DNA from: an uncultured Bacteroidota bacterium
GTDB lineage: Bacteria > Bacteroidota > Bacteroidia > 2-12-FULL-35-15
Direction: 5' to 3'
Assembly: GCA_903847205.1 (NCBI GenBank)
Contig: CAINDA010000062.1
Span: 81,573 to 145,572 of the forward strand
DNA length: 64,000 bases
Both the position numbers and the translations under genes were made by a program. Under the pieces are notes generated by a model. That model was not told the DNA's origin. It ran no database searches and worked only from the letters and a program-made list of their open reading frames with translations. The number at the start of each line of letters is the position of its first letter. Position 1 is the first letter of the stretch. Of this stretch, positions 34,358 through 44,932 are shown in pieces.

Positions 34358-34609
34358 ATGAAATCTTTGCCTTTGATGAATCTATCTCAGTTGAAAATAG
34401 GAGAAAGTGCAGTTATCAATTCATTTACTGATAAACACATGGCACTTAAGCTCCTAGAAATGGGCTGCACACCGGGCGAGGTGGTAAAACTCGACCGCAT
34501 TGCTCCAATGGGAGACCCTATTGCCATTACCGTTTCGGGCTACCTGCTCAGCCTTCGTAAAGCGGAAGCTTCAACTATACTAGTATCGCTGCTGGCAGCT
34601 AAAATCTAA
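34358..34609 (+). CDS. feoA: Ferrous iron transport protein FeoA
   Basis: An 83-residue SH3-like protein. LSQLKIGESAVINSF, KLLEMGCTPGEVVKLDRIAP and GDPIAITVSGYLLSLRKAEA are the three conserved blocks of FeoA, a cytoplasmic partner that modulates FeoB. It lies 15 bp upstream of feoB and is clearly in the same operon. A promoter-like TACCTTTG box precedes it. Confidence 0.93.
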   Translation: MKSLPLMNLSQLKIGESAVINSFTDKHMALKLLEMGCTPGEVVKLDRIAPMGDPIAITVSGYLLSLRKAEASTILVSLLAAKI

Positions 34610-34624
34610 TAATTTTTAACTGCG

Positions 34625-36784
34625 GTGGGGAATCAATCATTTGTAAATTTTTCTGAAAGAACTTCCATAAAAGTCGCGTTGGTAGGAAATCCCAACAGCG
34701 GTAAATCTACACTGTTTAATGCTCTTACAGGCTTAAATCAAAAAACAGGAAATTTCCCCGGCGTAACAGTTGATAAAAAATCCGGCTTCCTGAAAATTGC
34801 CGGTGAAGGACTTGACCATACAGTAAATGTAGAATTTGTTGATTTACCAGGCACTTACAGCCTTTATCCAAAATCCCTTGACGAACGTGTTGCCTTTGAA
34901 GTCCTCTGCAATCCAGGCAACGAAGATTATCCGGATGTTACAATTATAGTTGCCGATGCAAGCAATTTAAAACGTAATTTGTTTTTAGTATCACAAATCA
35001 TAGATTTAAAAACGCCTGTGATTCTCACATTAAATATGATGGATTTAGTGGAAAAAGAAGGCGATATAATTGATACAGTAAGGCTTTCCGAAAAATTAGG
35101 TGTAAAAACAATTGCGGTAAGCGCACGCAGCAAAGGAGGTGTTGAAGCTTTGAAGCAGGCACTGTTACAGCCATTACCTGTTCCTCAATATGATTTTGTT
35201 GATATTAAAAAACTGGCTCCCGAGCTGATTGATGACATTGCGGGTATTATAAAAGTGAACAGTGATTTCGCGGCATTTCAAATTATAAATAATTTTTCGG
35301 AGATACATTACTTTGATAAAGAACCTGGCAAAAAAGAAAAAATTGCGGCTCTTTTAAATGCTGAAACAATTGATACAAACAAGCTTCAATCGCAGGAAAC
35401 AGTAGAACGTTACAAAGTAATTAATCGTATTGCAGAGGAATGCATCACGCATAAATCAGAAGTTAAAACAGAATCGTTCAGTCATAAACTTGACAGCATT
35501 TTAACGCACCATATCTGGGGATACGCCATTTTTTTAGGTATTCTGTTTCTTATTTTTCAAACCATTTTTTTTCTTGCCGCATATCCAATGAAATGGATTG
35601 AAATGTTGTTTGTTTCTTTTTCCACATTGGCAAGTCATACACTGCCGCACGGCGAATTGGCAAACTTATTTGTAAACGGAATTTTAGCGGGCTTAAGCGG
35701 AGTTGTTGTTTTTGTTCCCCAGATTGCCCTGTTGTTTACATTTATTGCCATACTAGAAGATACCGGATATATGGCCCGCGTAAGTTTTATCATGGACAAG
35801 CTTATGCGCAGATTCGGATTAAACGGACGTTCGGTAATTCCTCTGATGAGCGGTGTGGCCTGCGCCATTCCTGCAATTATGAGTACCCGTACCATGAGCA
35901 GCTGGAAAGAACGGATAATCACAATAATGGTAACACCGCTGATGAGCTGTTCCGCCAGGCTGCCTGTTTATACTCTATTGATTTCATTGGTAGTTCCGGC
36001 TGATAAAACGTTGGGATTCTTTAATTACCAGGGACTTATTTTAATGTGTTTGTACCTGATCGGTTTTATTGCTGCGATGACCGCGGCGTTTGTAATGCAG
36101 CAGATTTTAAAAGCAAGGGAGAAAAGTTATTTTATAATGGAACTGCCTGTTTACCGCAGTCCGCAATGGCGGACAGTGTGGCTGACTATTTTTGATAAAG
36201 TAAAATCATTTTTATTTGATGCCGGTAAAATCATTCTGGCGATATCCGTAATACTTTGGTTTTTATCTTCTCATGCGCCAAGCGGAACTATGGAAAAAAT
36301 CGAAAAAAAATATGAAGATCCTGCAGTGACCTCAAAATACAGCGAGGGAGAGCGCAATGCTAAAATTTCATCTGAAAAACTTGAAGCATCCTATGCCGGA
36401 ATACTGGGCAAATCAATAGAACCTGTTATTGCACCATTAGGTTTCGATTGGAAAATAGGAATAGCACTGGTTACTTCATTTGCTGCCCGCGAAGTGTTTG
36501 TAGGCACCATGGCAACAATTTATAGCGCCGGAAGTTCCGACAACACCCAAACGATAAGAGAAAAAATGCATGCAGAAATAAATCCCGAAACAGGACAGCC
36601 TAAATTTTCCATTGCAGTAGGATTTTCACTTTTGATTTTTTATGCATTTGCGATGCAGTGCATGAGCACCATGGCGGTTGTTTACCGCGAGACAAAACAC
36701 TGGAAATGGCCGGTGATTCAGTTTCTGTTTATGGGCACTTTGGCTTATATTTCCAGCTTTATAGTATATCACTTGCTGAAATAA
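34625..36784 (+). CDS. feoB: Ferrous iron transporter FeoB
   Basis: A 719-residue inner-membrane Fe(II) transporter with an N-terminal G-protein domain: G1 GNPNSGKST (21-29), G2 region NFPGVTVD, G3 DLPGTYSL, G4 NMMD. The membrane part has the gate-like motifs GVACAIPAIMSTR and MSCSARLPVYTLL, whose conserved cysteines are implicated in iron passage, and a second helical half including FAAREVFVG. A GTG start is used, 15 bp after feoA. The length is typical for Bacteroidota FeoB. No FeoC is seen. Confidence 0.96.
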   Translation: MGNQSFVNFSERTSIKVALVGNPNSGKSTLFNALTGLNQKTGNFPGVTVDKKSGFLKIAGEGLDHTVNVEFVDLPGTYSLYPKSLDERVAFEVLCNPGNEDYPDVTIIVADASNLKRNLFLVSQIIDLKTPVILTLNMMDLVEKEGDIIDTVRLSEKLGVKTIAVSARSKGGVEALKQALLQPLPVPQYDFVDIKKLAPELIDDIAGIIKVNSDFAAFQIINNFSEIHYFDKEPGKKEKIAALLNAETIDTNKLQSQETVERYKVINRIAEECITHKSEVKTESFSHKLDSILTHHIWGYAIFLGILFLIFQTIFFLAAYPMKWIEMLFVSFSTLASHTLPHGELANLFVNGILAGLSGVVVFVPQIALLFTFIAILEDTGYMARVSFIMDKLMRRFGLNGRSVIPLMSGVACAIPAIMSTRTMSSWKERIITIMVTPLMSCSARLPVYTLLISLVVPADKTLGFFNYQGLILMCLYLIGFIAAMTAAFVMQQILKAREKSYFIMELPVYRSPQWRTVWLTIFDKVKSFLFDAGKIILAISVILWFLSSHAPSGTMEKIEKKYEDPAVTSKYSEGERNAKISSEKLEASYAGILGKSIEPVIAPLGFDWKIGIALVTSFAAREVFVGTMATIYSAGSSDNTQTIREKMHAEINPETGQPKFSIAVGFSLLIFYAFAMQCMSTMAVVYRETKHWKWPVIQFLFMGTLAYISSFIVYHLLK

Positions 36785-36898
36785 TATTCTCCCTTCTGTT
36801 AAGATTCAAAAAAAGCAATATCAATTTCGATTATGTATTTCCTTATTTTTGTTTAAAGATTTTTCAGTAATTCTAAAAAAATACAATTCAAATAAGCA

Positions 36899-37522
36899 TT
36901 GAATCAAGTCGATCGCAACCAGTTTATACTCCATAAGTACATTCCCGAAAAAGCTGTGCCTGTTATATCCGAATGGATATTTCAATTTGATTTTAAGCTA
37001 AGGATTAAAAAAAGCCGTTCAACAAAATACGGTGATTACCGCCCTCCTGTTAATGGCGAAAACCATTTAATCACTATCAATTATGACATGAATAAGTATG
37101 CGTTTTTAATTACTCTGGTTCATGAAATTGCACATTTATCCAACTACAATAAAAATAAAGACAGGGTTAAACCTCACGGTGATGAGTGGAAACTGCATTA
37201 TAAATTATTGATGCAGCGGTTTTTAATTCCTGATATTTTTCCGGTTGATATAATAACTGCGCTTCGAAAATACATGAATAACCCAGCCGCATCAAGCTGT
37301 TCTGATCACAATTTACTTCGGGTCTTAAAAAAATATGATATCCGGCAGGATACAGTTTTATTAGAGGAGCTTTCAATCGGCACTATATTTCGATACAACA
37401 AAAGCAGGGATTTTATAAAAGGAGAGCAGATTCGAAAACGTTTTAAGTGCAAAGAATTAGTTACTAACCGCGTATATTTATTTAACCCGCTTGTGGAGGT
37501 ATTAGTGGTCAATAATCCTTGA
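36899..37522 (+). CDS. SprT-like zinc-metallopeptidase-fold protein
   Basis: A 207-residue protein with the SprT-like pattern: KYGDYRPP, LITINYDMNKYAFLITLVHE and the zinc motif HEIAH at 75-79, followed by KPHGDEWK (third ligand region). The reading frame opens with TTG right after an in-frame TAA. No ATG exists upstream of the conserved start, so TTG is the best choice. The last about 60 residues include a basic segment but no clear zinc ribbon. Bacterial SprT-like proteins are presumed proteases; the substrate is unknown. Confidence 0.82.
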   Translation: MNQVDRNQFILHKYIPEKAVPVISEWIFQFDFKLRIKKSRSTKYGDYRPPVNGENHLITINYDMNKYAFLITLVHEIAHLSNYNKNKDRVKPHGDEWKLHYKLLMQRFLIPDIFPVDIITALRKYMNNPAASSCSDHNLLRVLKKYDIRQDTVLLEELSIGTIFRYNKSRDFIKGEQIRKRFKCKELVTNRVYLFNPLVEVLVVNNP

Positions 37523-37642
37523 TTAGGCTAATTTGATGAAGAGCCGATTAAAAAGTAATCAACATAGATGGTTCGCCTTGCGGTTTTTCTTAAATTTGTT
37601 TATCAACGGATAGAGTATTAATAAGGTTTAAAAACATTTTAT

Positions 37643-38935
37643 ATGAGCGCAGCTACATTAGATAAAAAAAATGATTTGATAGTTTCAAAACTTGCCGAAA
37701 ATATTATTGGATCCGAAATTATTAAACTGGCAGCTGAAGTAAACGAAAAAATTAAAAAAGGAGAGAAGATATATAATCTTACGATAGGTGATTACAATCC
37801 CGCAGTATTCCCTATTCCGGCAGAATTAAAGCAGGCAATCATTGAAGCTTATCAAAATGATCAGACGAATTATCCTGCAGCTGATGGTATGCTGGAACTG
37901 CGTCAGGCGGTATCAAAATTATTGCTGGAACGAGGAAATTTAGATTATAAAACAGACGAAATTGTAATTGCAGGCGGCGCACGTCCCATTATTTATGCGA
38001 TATTCCGGGCATTGGTTGATGACGGCGATACAGTTTTATTTCCCGTCCCATCCTGGAATAACAATCACTATGCTTATTTGAATAATGCAAAACAGGTTTT
38101 GATTGAAACCAGCCCATCTACCAATTTCATGCCTACTGCCGCAGATTTAAAACCTTATATCAGTACAGCAAATTTAATTGCTTTGTGCTCTCCGCTAAAT
38201 CCAACAGGTACAACATTCCGAAAAAAAGATCTGGAAGAAATTTGTGATTTGATTCTGAGCGAAAATTTAATACGCGAGAACGAAAAGAAAAAACCTTTGT
38301 ACTTAATGTATGACCAGATTTACTGGGCTCTTACGCAGGGAGAAATTAAGCATTACAATCCGGTAACGCTTCGCCCGGAAATGAAAAACTATACAGTTTT
38401 TGTGGATGGTATTTCAAAATCCTTGGCAGCCACCGGTGTTCGTGTGGGCTGGTCAATGGGGCCGAAAAAAATTATTGAAAAAATAAAAATGATCTTAACG
38501 CATGTCGGGGCATGGGCTCCCAGGGCTGAACAGCTGGCAGTTGCAAAATATCTGAATGGTTTAGATAATTACGACAAATTTCTTATTGATATAAAAACAA
38601 AACTAAACGACCGCCTGGTTGGTTTTTATAAAGGATTCCAAAGTTTAAAAGCTGAAGGTTTTAAAGTGGATGCAATTGCTCCTGAAGCTGCAATTTATTT
38701 AACTGTACAATTCAGTCTGCACGGACAGAAAACAGCTGACGGCACTGTATTAAAAACAACACAGGATGTAACCAAGTATATTTTGGATGAAGCGAAAACT
38801 GCTTTCGTTCCTTTTTATGCATTTGGAGCTTCTCATGATTCAAGCTGGTACCGCTTGTCAGTGGGCACTTGTAAAACAGAAGATGTGAACGGCGTGATTG
38901 AAAATTTACGGGCCGCATTGAAAAGGTTATCATAA
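37643..38935 (+). CDS. PLP-dependent class I/II aminotransferase
   Basis: A 430-residue fold-type I aminotransferase. The PLP-binding lysine is Lys259 in VDGISKSLAATGVRVGW. NYPAADGMLELRQAV (near 77-90), the CSPLNPTGT loop (182-190) and YDQIYWAL (223-230, with the PLP-contacting Asp/Tyr) support aspartate-type aminotransferase architecture. It is slightly longer than average, with an N-terminal extension before LTIGDYNP. It stands alone between the sprT-like gene and manC, with a TAAATTTG box at 37591-37598 as a possible promoter. The substrate is probably an amino acid such as aspartate but is not determinable. Confidence 0.9.
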   Translation: MSAATLDKKNDLIVSKLAENIIGSEIIKLAAEVNEKIKKGEKIYNLTIGDYNPAVFPIPAELKQAIIEAYQNDQTNYPAADGMLELRQAVSKLLLERGNLDYKTDEIVIAGGARPIIYAIFRALVDDGDTVLFPVPSWNNNHYAYLNNAKQVLIETSPSTNFMPTAADLKPYISTANLIALCSPLNPTGTTFRKKDLEEICDLILSENLIRENEKKKPLYLMYDQIYWALTQGEIKHYNPVTLRPEMKNYTVFVDGISKSLAATGVRVGWSMGPKKIIEKIKMILTHVGAWAPRAEQLAVAKYLNGLDNYDKFLIDIKTKLNDRLVGFYKGFQSLKAEGFKVDAIAPEAAIYLTVQFSLHGQKTADGTVLKTTQDVTKYILDEAKTAFVPFYAFGASHDSSWYRLSVGTCKTEDVNGVIENLRAALKRLS

Positions 38936-39008
38936 TTCATTTTCAAAAAACTTTTCAGCTATCCCCTTTGCTTGAGATGAAAAAAATTATTTGTTGAATT
39001 AAAAATAT

Positions 39009-40103
39009 ATGGAAAATAAAAATAAATATTGCGTGATAATGGCAGGAGGAGTTGGCAGCCGTTTTTGGCCGATGAGCAGGACAGCACACCCCAAGCAGTT
39101 TATGGATATTTTAGGAACAGGGCAGACGTTGCTTCAGCAAACGTATAACCGCTTTCTTCGTCTTTGTCCGAAAGAAAATATTTACATTGTTACCAATGAT
39201 TCATATATTGATTTTGTAAAAGAACAGATACCCGGAATTGATAACTCAGTAATTTTAAGCGAACCTGCGCGTAAAAACACAGCACCCTGTGTTGCCTATG
39301 CCTGTTATAAAATAGCGCAGTTAAACCCTGATGCAGTAACTGTAATTGCACCTTCCGATCATTTAATAACAAAAGAAGATACATTTGTTAAAGCCATAAA
39401 ATCCTGTTTTAAAAAGGCTGCCGAAGAAAACTGCCTCCTTACTTTGGGCATCCGGCCAAGCAGGCCGGACACTGGTTACGGCTATATTCAATACATAGAA
39501 TCTGAAATAAAAGAGAGAGACATCCGGATAAAAAAAGTGAAAACATTTACTGAAAAACCGGATTTAGAAATGGCTAAATTCTTTTTACAGAGCGGCGATT
39601 TTCTTTGGAATGCCGGCATTTTCATTTGGAGTGTAAAGAGTATAATCAAAGCTTTTGAAACGTATTCGCCAGAGTTAGATATTCTTTTCAGGGAGGGAAA
39701 TTCAGTTTACAATACACCGAAAGAAGCCGGTTTTATTGCCGAAGTTTATTCCCAATGCAAAAATATTTCCATTGATTATGCAGTAATGGAAAAAGCCGAC
39801 AATGTTTATGTACGTGCATCTGTCATAGGCTGGAGCGATCTTGGAACGTGGGGATCTCTGTATGATCATATCAAATGCGATGAAGATAAAAATGCGATTG
39901 TCGGCAAAAATGTAATCAATTACAATTCTAAAAACTGCATTGTAAATGTCCCCAAAGATAAGCTGGTGATACTTCAGGGGCTTGACGGCTATATTGTAGC
40001 AGAGTCTGACGGTATCTTATTAATCTGTAAAAAAGAAGATGAGCAGCAGATAAAAACTTTTGTGAATGACGTAAAAATAACAAAAGGGGAAAAGTTTGTT
40101 TAA
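39009..40103 (+). CDS. Mannose-1-phosphate guanylyltransferase
   Basis: A 364-residue nucleotidyltransferase making GDP-mannose from mannose-1-phosphate and GTP. The signature MAGGVGSRFWPMSR (11-24) with HPKQFMDIL follows the GMP-type pattern, and SDHLI, GYGYIQY and FTEKPD are the other active-site blocks. SVIGWSDLGTWGSLYDH near residue 275 is characteristic of the mannose enzymes. It is the short form without a fused phosphomannose isomerase cupin. It probably supplies GDP-sugars for polysaccharide or LPS; no glycan cluster is adjacent. Confidence 0.93.
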   Translation: MENKNKYCVIMAGGVGSRFWPMSRTAHPKQFMDILGTGQTLLQQTYNRFLRLCPKENIYIVTNDSYIDFVKEQIPGIDNSVILSEPARKNTAPCVAYACYKIAQLNPDAVTVIAPSDHLITKEDTFVKAIKSCFKKAAEENCLLTLGIRPSRPDTGYGYIQYIESEIKERDIRIKKVKTFTEKPDLEMAKFFLQSGDFLWNAGIFIWSVKSIIKAFETYSPELDILFREGNSVYNTPKEAGFIAEVYSQCKNISIDYAVMEKADNVYVRASVIGWSDLGTWGSLYDHIKCDEDKNAIVGKNVINYNSKNCIVNVPKDKLVILQGLDGYIVAESDGILLICKKEDEQQIKTFVNDVKITKGEKFV

Positions 40104-40383
40104 ATTTCAGCGTCGTAAAGCCTGCTGATTGGGTTATACAGGGCAACTCTCAATTCTAAGGTTGTTTCATCCTACTGCCTATTTATTGATTTCCATTTTT
40201 AACCACTTGTCTTTTAAAATAAATATTCAGGCACAAAATACTTATCCAGGCAATAGCCTCATTCTGCCAGAAGAGCCTCAGTTCAGTAATCGCTGTTGAG
40301 ACAAACTGCTTTTCTGAGCTATCAATAAAAACGCTTGTGCACCCTGAAGTCCATATCTTAAAGTTAAAACCGAAAAAAATTAA

Positions 40384-42642
40384 ATGAAAAAAACAGTATT
40401 AATATCATTCTTGATTCTGCTGTATTTTAATTTGTTTTGTCAGAATGAGAAAAGAAATAAGGATTTTAATTTGGGTTTCGAAAAAATTAACAAGGGCGAT
40501 AAACTTCCTGAACACTGGACTAAATGGGGCGCTGATGATTACAGCCTTTTAATTGATACTGTAGAAAAACACGGTGGAAAAGCTTCTCTTCTTATTGAAC
40601 ACTCCGGCAGTAAATCAGAAAAATCTATCGGCAGCTGTGTTTATAAAATTCCTGCAGACTATCTTGGAAACGAAATTGAATTGAGAGGGTATTTGAAACT
40701 TCAAAATGTTTTAAATGGTTCGGCCGGTCTTCTTTTAAGAATCGATGATAAGGCCGGGAAAATATTAGAATTCGAAAATGGGCATCAGAAAGGCTTGCAG
40801 GGCACAACAAGCGAATGGAATTATTATTCTGTTTCAATACCTATCCCCACACAGGCAAAAAACATTTACATCGGCGCATGGCTTTCGGGATCTGGTAAAT
40901 TATGGATGGATGATTTTGAGGTGCTGATAAACGGTAAAGATATTTCAGAAGCAAAGCAGAGAGTAAAAATTGAGCTGAAAGCAGACAGAGACAATGAGTT
41001 TGATAAGGGCTCCAAAATTTCTTCAATCCAATTAACACCCGAAAAAATTGAATACCTGACACTTCTCGGCAAGGTTTGGGGTTTCTTAAAATATTATCAT
41101 CCTGCAATAGCAAAAGGCAATTTTAATTGGGATTACGAATTATTCAGAATCCTTCCTAAAATCACAAGCTGTAAAAATGAAATAGAAATAAACGCTGTTT
41201 TGTCCTCTTGGATTGCAAATATGGGAGAGTTTAAACATTCCGATGTAAAAAAAATCGACAGCTCTAAAGTGAAATTCTTACCTGATCTGCAATGGATAAA
41301 CGACACTGTACAATTAGGTCCGCAGTTAGCAGCACAGCTTCGCCAAATTAAAGATGCGGAGCGCACGAATGAAAATTATTATATTGAATTAACGGCAGAA
41401 GCTGGAAATCCAAAATTCGAAAATGAGAAAGTATACAGCCAGTTATCTTATCCTGATGCAGGTTTCCAGATTTTATCTTTATACCGATATTGGAATATGA
41501 TTCAATACTTTTACCCTTATAAAAATTTGTTTGATGAAAATTGGAACAGTGTTCTAAAAGAATTTATTCCAAAATTTACTTCAGCTTCAAATGAACTCGA
41601 ATATAAACTTACAGTGTTATCATTAATTGGACGTATTCATGATACCCATGCAAACATTCTGGCACCGGAAGCTGCTCTCTCCGCATTCAAGGGAATTAAC
41701 AACTCCTCTGCAGAGATTAGTTTTATTGAAAACAAAGCAGTTGTTACCGGAACAATTGAAATGGGTTTGGATCAAAGACAAGAACTCAGTGCAGGAGATA
41801 TAATTCTTAAAATAAATAATAGAAATACAGATGATGTTGTGCAGCAAAAATTAGAATATTCGCCTGCCTCCAATTATCCCGCACAGTTGAGAAACATGGC
41901 GTCTGACCTTTTGAGAACAAATGATACAGTTTTAAATATTACCTTTCAGCGAGGCGATTCAATTAAAACAGCCAGAGTAAAATGTTATTCCCGAAGTAAA
42001 ATATACAATTCAAAAGCAGCTCTGAAAAAAGATACCTGCTTCAGATATCTGGCGCCAGATATAGCTTATATCTATACAGGGAGTATCAAAAACAGATATT
42101 TAGAAAAAATGATGCCTGACCTGATGAAATCAAAAGGAATGGTAATTGATTTACGCTGCTATCCTTCTGAATTTATTGTGTTCACACTGAGCAGCTATCT
42201 GCTGCCTAAATCTATTAGGTTTGCAGCATTTACAAATGGAAATATTATTACGCCGGGCCTTTTTACTTTTACTGGAAACGATTTAAAAATCGGCGAAAGA
42301 AACAGGAAATATTATAAAGGTAAAGTCGTAATAATTGTAAATGAAACAACTCAGAGTCAGGCGGAATACACCGCAATGGCACTCCTTACAGCTCCCAATG
42401 TTACCATTATAGGAAGTACAACAGTGGGGGCAGACGGCAATGTTTCAGCAATTAATCTGCCCGGCGGAATTAAGACACAGATCAGCGGCATCGGCGTTTA
42501 TTATCCTGACGGAAGGGAAACACAGCGGATCGGAATTGTTCCTGACATTGAAGTTCATCCCACTATTAAAGGGATATCTGAACATAGAGACGAATTGCTT
42601 GAGAGGGCTGTATATATAATTAACAGTGCGAAAGGACATTAA
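40384..42642 (+). CDS. Exported S41 family (C-terminal processing-like) serine peptidase
   Basis: A 752-residue exported protein. A signal peptide (TVLISFLILLYFNLFCQ) is followed by a jelly-roll-like domain (about 20-190; DFNLGFEKINKGDKLPEHW ... GAWLSGSGKLWMDDFEV) of the type that binds carbohydrates or acts as a spacer. From about 220 comes an S41 module with helical N-part, a PDZ-like segment (about 455-540; LSAGDIILKINNRNTDDV) and the protease core. The probable nucleophile is Ser658 in NETTQSQAEYTAM. Substrates are unknown. Its stop codon overlaps that of the convergent gene. Confidence 0.88.
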   Translation: MKKTVLISFLILLYFNLFCQNEKRNKDFNLGFEKINKGDKLPEHWTKWGADDYSLLIDTVEKHGGKASLLIEHSGSKSEKSIGSCVYKIPADYLGNEIELRGYLKLQNVLNGSAGLLLRIDDKAGKILEFENGHQKGLQGTTSEWNYYSVSIPIPTQAKNIYIGAWLSGSGKLWMDDFEVLINGKDISEAKQRVKIELKADRDNEFDKGSKISSIQLTPEKIEYLTLLGKVWGFLKYYHPAIAKGNFNWDYELFRILPKITSCKNEIEINAVLSSWIANMGEFKHSDVKKIDSSKVKFLPDLQWINDTVQLGPQLAAQLRQIKDAERTNENYYIELTAEAGNPKFENEKVYSQLSYPDAGFQILSLYRYWNMIQYFYPYKNLFDENWNSVLKEFIPKFTSASNELEYKLTVLSLIGRIHDTHANILAPEAALSAFKGINNSSAEISFIENKAVVTGTIEMGLDQRQELSAGDIILKINNRNTDDVVQQKLEYSPASNYPAQLRNMASDLLRTNDTVLNITFQRGDSIKTARVKCYSRSKIYNSKAALKKDTCFRYLAPDIAYIYTGSIKNRYLEKMMPDLMKSKGMVIDLRCYPSEFIVFTLSSYLLPKSIRFAAFTNGNIITPGLFTFTGNDLKIGERNRKYYKGKVVIIVNETTQSQAEYTAMALLTAPNVTIIGSTTVGADGNVSAINLPGGIKTQISGIGVYYPDGRETQRIGIVPDIEVHPTIKGISEHRDELLERAVYIINSAKGH

Positions 42643-43334
42643 TAATCTTTGTAATCCTTTACTTTTTTTCCGTTATACGATCCTGAAAAATATAAAATAA
42701 AACGGAGACCGGCCATACTCTGAGCCTGATTCCAATCGGCAAACAGGCAGAACCCGGCTCCGACATCATATGTTATTTTTTTTACTACTTCGCCTTCAAT
42801 AAATAAACCTGGTTTACTAAATGGTCTTACACTAAATTTATTTGTGTCAATCTGTGTAATCAAATTGCCTGTAGAATAGGATAACCCCAAAAATGCAGCA
42901 AAATGATAATCCTTGTCCTCAAAGCGTTTGCCGTAACATAAATGAAGACTGTAGTTATCATAGTAACTGAATTTAGGGCCGCTAAGCATTCCTCCAGCCT
43001 GGAAATAATTTTTTTTAACATGGAAATTAAAATCCATTCCGCCGACAAAACCAAGAGGTTTGCCATAACTTAAATTTTGCTGCACACCGCCCCCAAGAGT
43101 CAGCCAGTTGTTGTAATAATAAAATTTATTATTGTTGATTATAAAAAGACTGTCCTCCGGGTTTGTTTTTTTTTTATTTTTTACTGCATTTTTTTTATCA
43201 TCAACAGCTTGGTAATGCCTGCCGTTAATAATTACTTCATCTGCAGCTTTTATTGTGTCTGTCTGCGCTGACAAATACTTAGGGACAATAAAAATTATTG
43301 CGAAAGAAAATAATATGGATGTGTGTGTTTTCAA
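42639..43334 (-). CDS. Probable outer-membrane beta-barrel protein of unknown function
   Basis: A 231-residue protein with a signal peptide (SILFSFAIIFIVPKYLSAQ). A charged linker (DDKKNAVKNKKKTNPED) precedes a series of amphipathic strands with aromatic ends (NKFYYYNNWLTLGGGVQQNL, YFQAGGMLSG, SLHLCYGKRF), as in small outer-membrane barrels. I do not recognise a named family. It overlaps the S41 gene's stop codon by 4 bp (shared TTAA), so the two transcripts converge with no spacer. Confidence 0.75.
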   Translation of the reverse strand: MKTHTSILFSFAIIFIVPKYLSAQTDTIKAADEVIINGRHYQAVDDKKNAVKNKKKTNPEDSLFIINNNKFYYYNNWLTLGGGVQQNLSYGKPLGFVGGMDFNFHVKKNYFQAGGMLSGPKFSYYDNYSLHLCYGKRFEDKDYHFAAFLGLSYSTGNLITQIDTNKFSVRPFSKPGLFIEGEVVKKITYDVGAGFCLFADWNQAQSMAGLRFILYFSGSYNGKKVKDYKDY

Positions 43335-43395
43335 AAGACAAATAAAACGGATAGCATACTAATTTTAAAAAACCTCTCAAATGAAAAGCAAATTA

Positions 43396-43487
43396 CCACG
43401 GAGACAATGAGAACACAAAGAAACACCGAGAAAAAACTCCGTGAAACTCTGTGTTCTCTATACCTCTGCACTAAAACTTTGAGTTTT
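43396..43487. repeat. Imperfect long inverted repeat (CACGGAG / CTCCGTG type)
   Basis: GAGAACACAAAG...CACCGAG and CTCCGTG...CTCTGTGTTCTC form arms of about 22 bp with about 17 matches around an A-rich centre. Outer CCACGGAGA and CTCTGCA blocks extend it. From memory it resembles a repeat dispersed in many bacterial genomes. It lies just after fumC and before the small outer-membrane gene, both on the minus strand. Confidence 0.6.
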
Positions 43488-43528
43488 TTACAGATGGAAA
43501 TATTTTGCGATCTCAAAAAGCTTAATAA

Positions 43529-44932
43529 CTAAGCATGTTTAAGAGAGCCGGTCATATCTTCTGGTTTTACCCATTCATCAAATTGTTCGTTAGTTACTAA
43601 ATGAAGTTCAATTGCAGCTTCACGCAAAGTCTTATTTCCTTTGTGCGCTGTTTTTGCAATTTTAGCTGCATTTTCATAGCCGATATGAGTGTTCAAAGCA
43701 GTAACAAGCATCAGTGAATTTTCGAGATGCTGTTTTAGTATTGGTAAATTAGGTAAAATACCGATGGCGCAATTATCATTAAATGAAACACATGCATCAC
43801 CTATCAAACGCGCGGACTGCAATACATTCGATGCAATCACTGGTTTAAAAACATTTAATTCAAAATGGCCGTTTGATCCGCCGATTGATACTGCAACATC
43901 ATTTCCCATAACCTGAGCGCAAACCATAGTCAATGCTTCGGGCTGAGTTGGGTTTACTTTGCCTGGCATAATGGATGATCCCGGCTCGTTATCGGGGATA
44001 ATGATTTCGCCGATGCCACAGCGAGGACCTGAACTCAGCATACGCACATCATTCGCTATTTTCATCAAAGCTACAGCAGAACGTTTTAAAGCCCCTGATA
44101 ATTCAACCATTGCGTCATGTGCAGCTAAAGCTTCAAATTTATTTGGTGCTGTTACAAACGGGAGTCCGGTTAGGTCCGCAATTTTTCTCGCTACCAACAC
44201 ATCGTATCCTGCAGGAGTATTAAGGCCTGTACCAACTGCTGTACCACCTAATGCTAGTTCGCTGACCATTTCCAAAGCATTTTTAACAGCGCGGATACTG
44301 TTTGTGATTTGTTGTGCATAGCCCGAAAACTCCTGCCCAAGGGTTAAAGGCGTTGCATCCATAAAATGCGTACGCCCTGTTTTTACAATACTTTTAAACT
44401 CAACAGATTTTTTCTGAAGCGTATTTCTTAATTTTTCCATTCCTGGAATGGTTATGTCAACAACCTGTTTGTATGCGGCAATATGCATGGCCGTTGGGAA
44501 TGTATCGTTTGATGACTGCGATTTATTTACATCATCATTCGGATGAATAAATACTTTCCCATCCCCTAATTTATTTCCAAGCAGCACATGTGCCCTGTTT
44601 GATACGACTTCGTTTACGTTCATGTTAGACTGTGTGCCTGAACCTGTCTGCCAGATAACTAATGGAAATTCATTGTCTAATTTTTTTGCGATAATTTCAT
44701 CACACACCTTTGCAATGATATCTTTTTTGTCAGCAGCTAAAACACCTAACTCGTGATTAGCCATTGCTGCCGCTTTTTTCAAATAACCGAATGCGTATAT
44801 TATTTCTTTCGGCATAGAGGCTTCCGGTCCGATTTTAAAATTGTTACGGGAACGTTCTGTTTGAGCACCCCAGTATTTATCTGCTGGTACTTTTACTTCC
44901 CCCATTGTGTCTTTTTCGATTCTGTATTCCAT
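43529..44932 (-). CDS. fumC: Class II fumarate hydratase
   Basis: A 467-residue fumarase of the iron-independent class II type, interconverting fumarate and malate in the TCA cycle. The signature [16 protein letters not shown] (near 317-332) with the catalytic serine loop is present. So are [18 protein letters not shown], the [21 protein letters not shown] block and the [20 protein letters not shown] block. The length is standard. A perfect inverted repeat lies about 70 bp upstream (45001-45025). Confidence 0.97.
   Translation of the reverse strand: MEYRIEKDTMGEVKVPADKYWGAQTERSRNNFKIGPEASMPKEIIYAFGYLKKAAAMANHELGVLAADKKDIIAKVCDEIIAKKLDNEFPLVIWQTGSGTQSNMNVNEVVSNRAHVLLGNKLGDGKVFIHPNDDVNKSQSSNDTFPTAMHIAAYKQVVDITIPGMEKLRNTLQKKSVEFKSIVKTGRTHFMDATPLTLGQEFSGYAQQITNSIRAVKNALEMVSELALGGTAVGTGLNTPAGYDVLVARKIADLTGLPFVTAPNKFEALAAHDAMVELSGALKRSAVALMKIANDVRMLSSGPRCGIGEIIIPDNEPGSSIMPGKVNPTQPEALTMVCAQVMGNDVAVSIGGSNGHFELNVFKPVIASNVLQSARLIGDACVSFNDNCAIGILPNLPILKQHLENSLMLVTALNTHIGYENAAKIAKTAHKGNKTLREAAIELHLVTNEQFDEWVKPEDMTGSLKHA

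Noticed and set aside
40186..40383. Minus-strand open frame without ATG before the S41 gene (IWTSGCTSVFIDSS ... )
   Set aside because: No start codon and no family recognised. About 65 codons open by chance is possible in this composition, so a pseudogene cannot be supported.
43323..43532. Plus-strand open frame of 69 codons downstream of fumC
   Set aside because: Most of it is the CACGGAG/CTCCGTG inverted repeat; no coding evidence.
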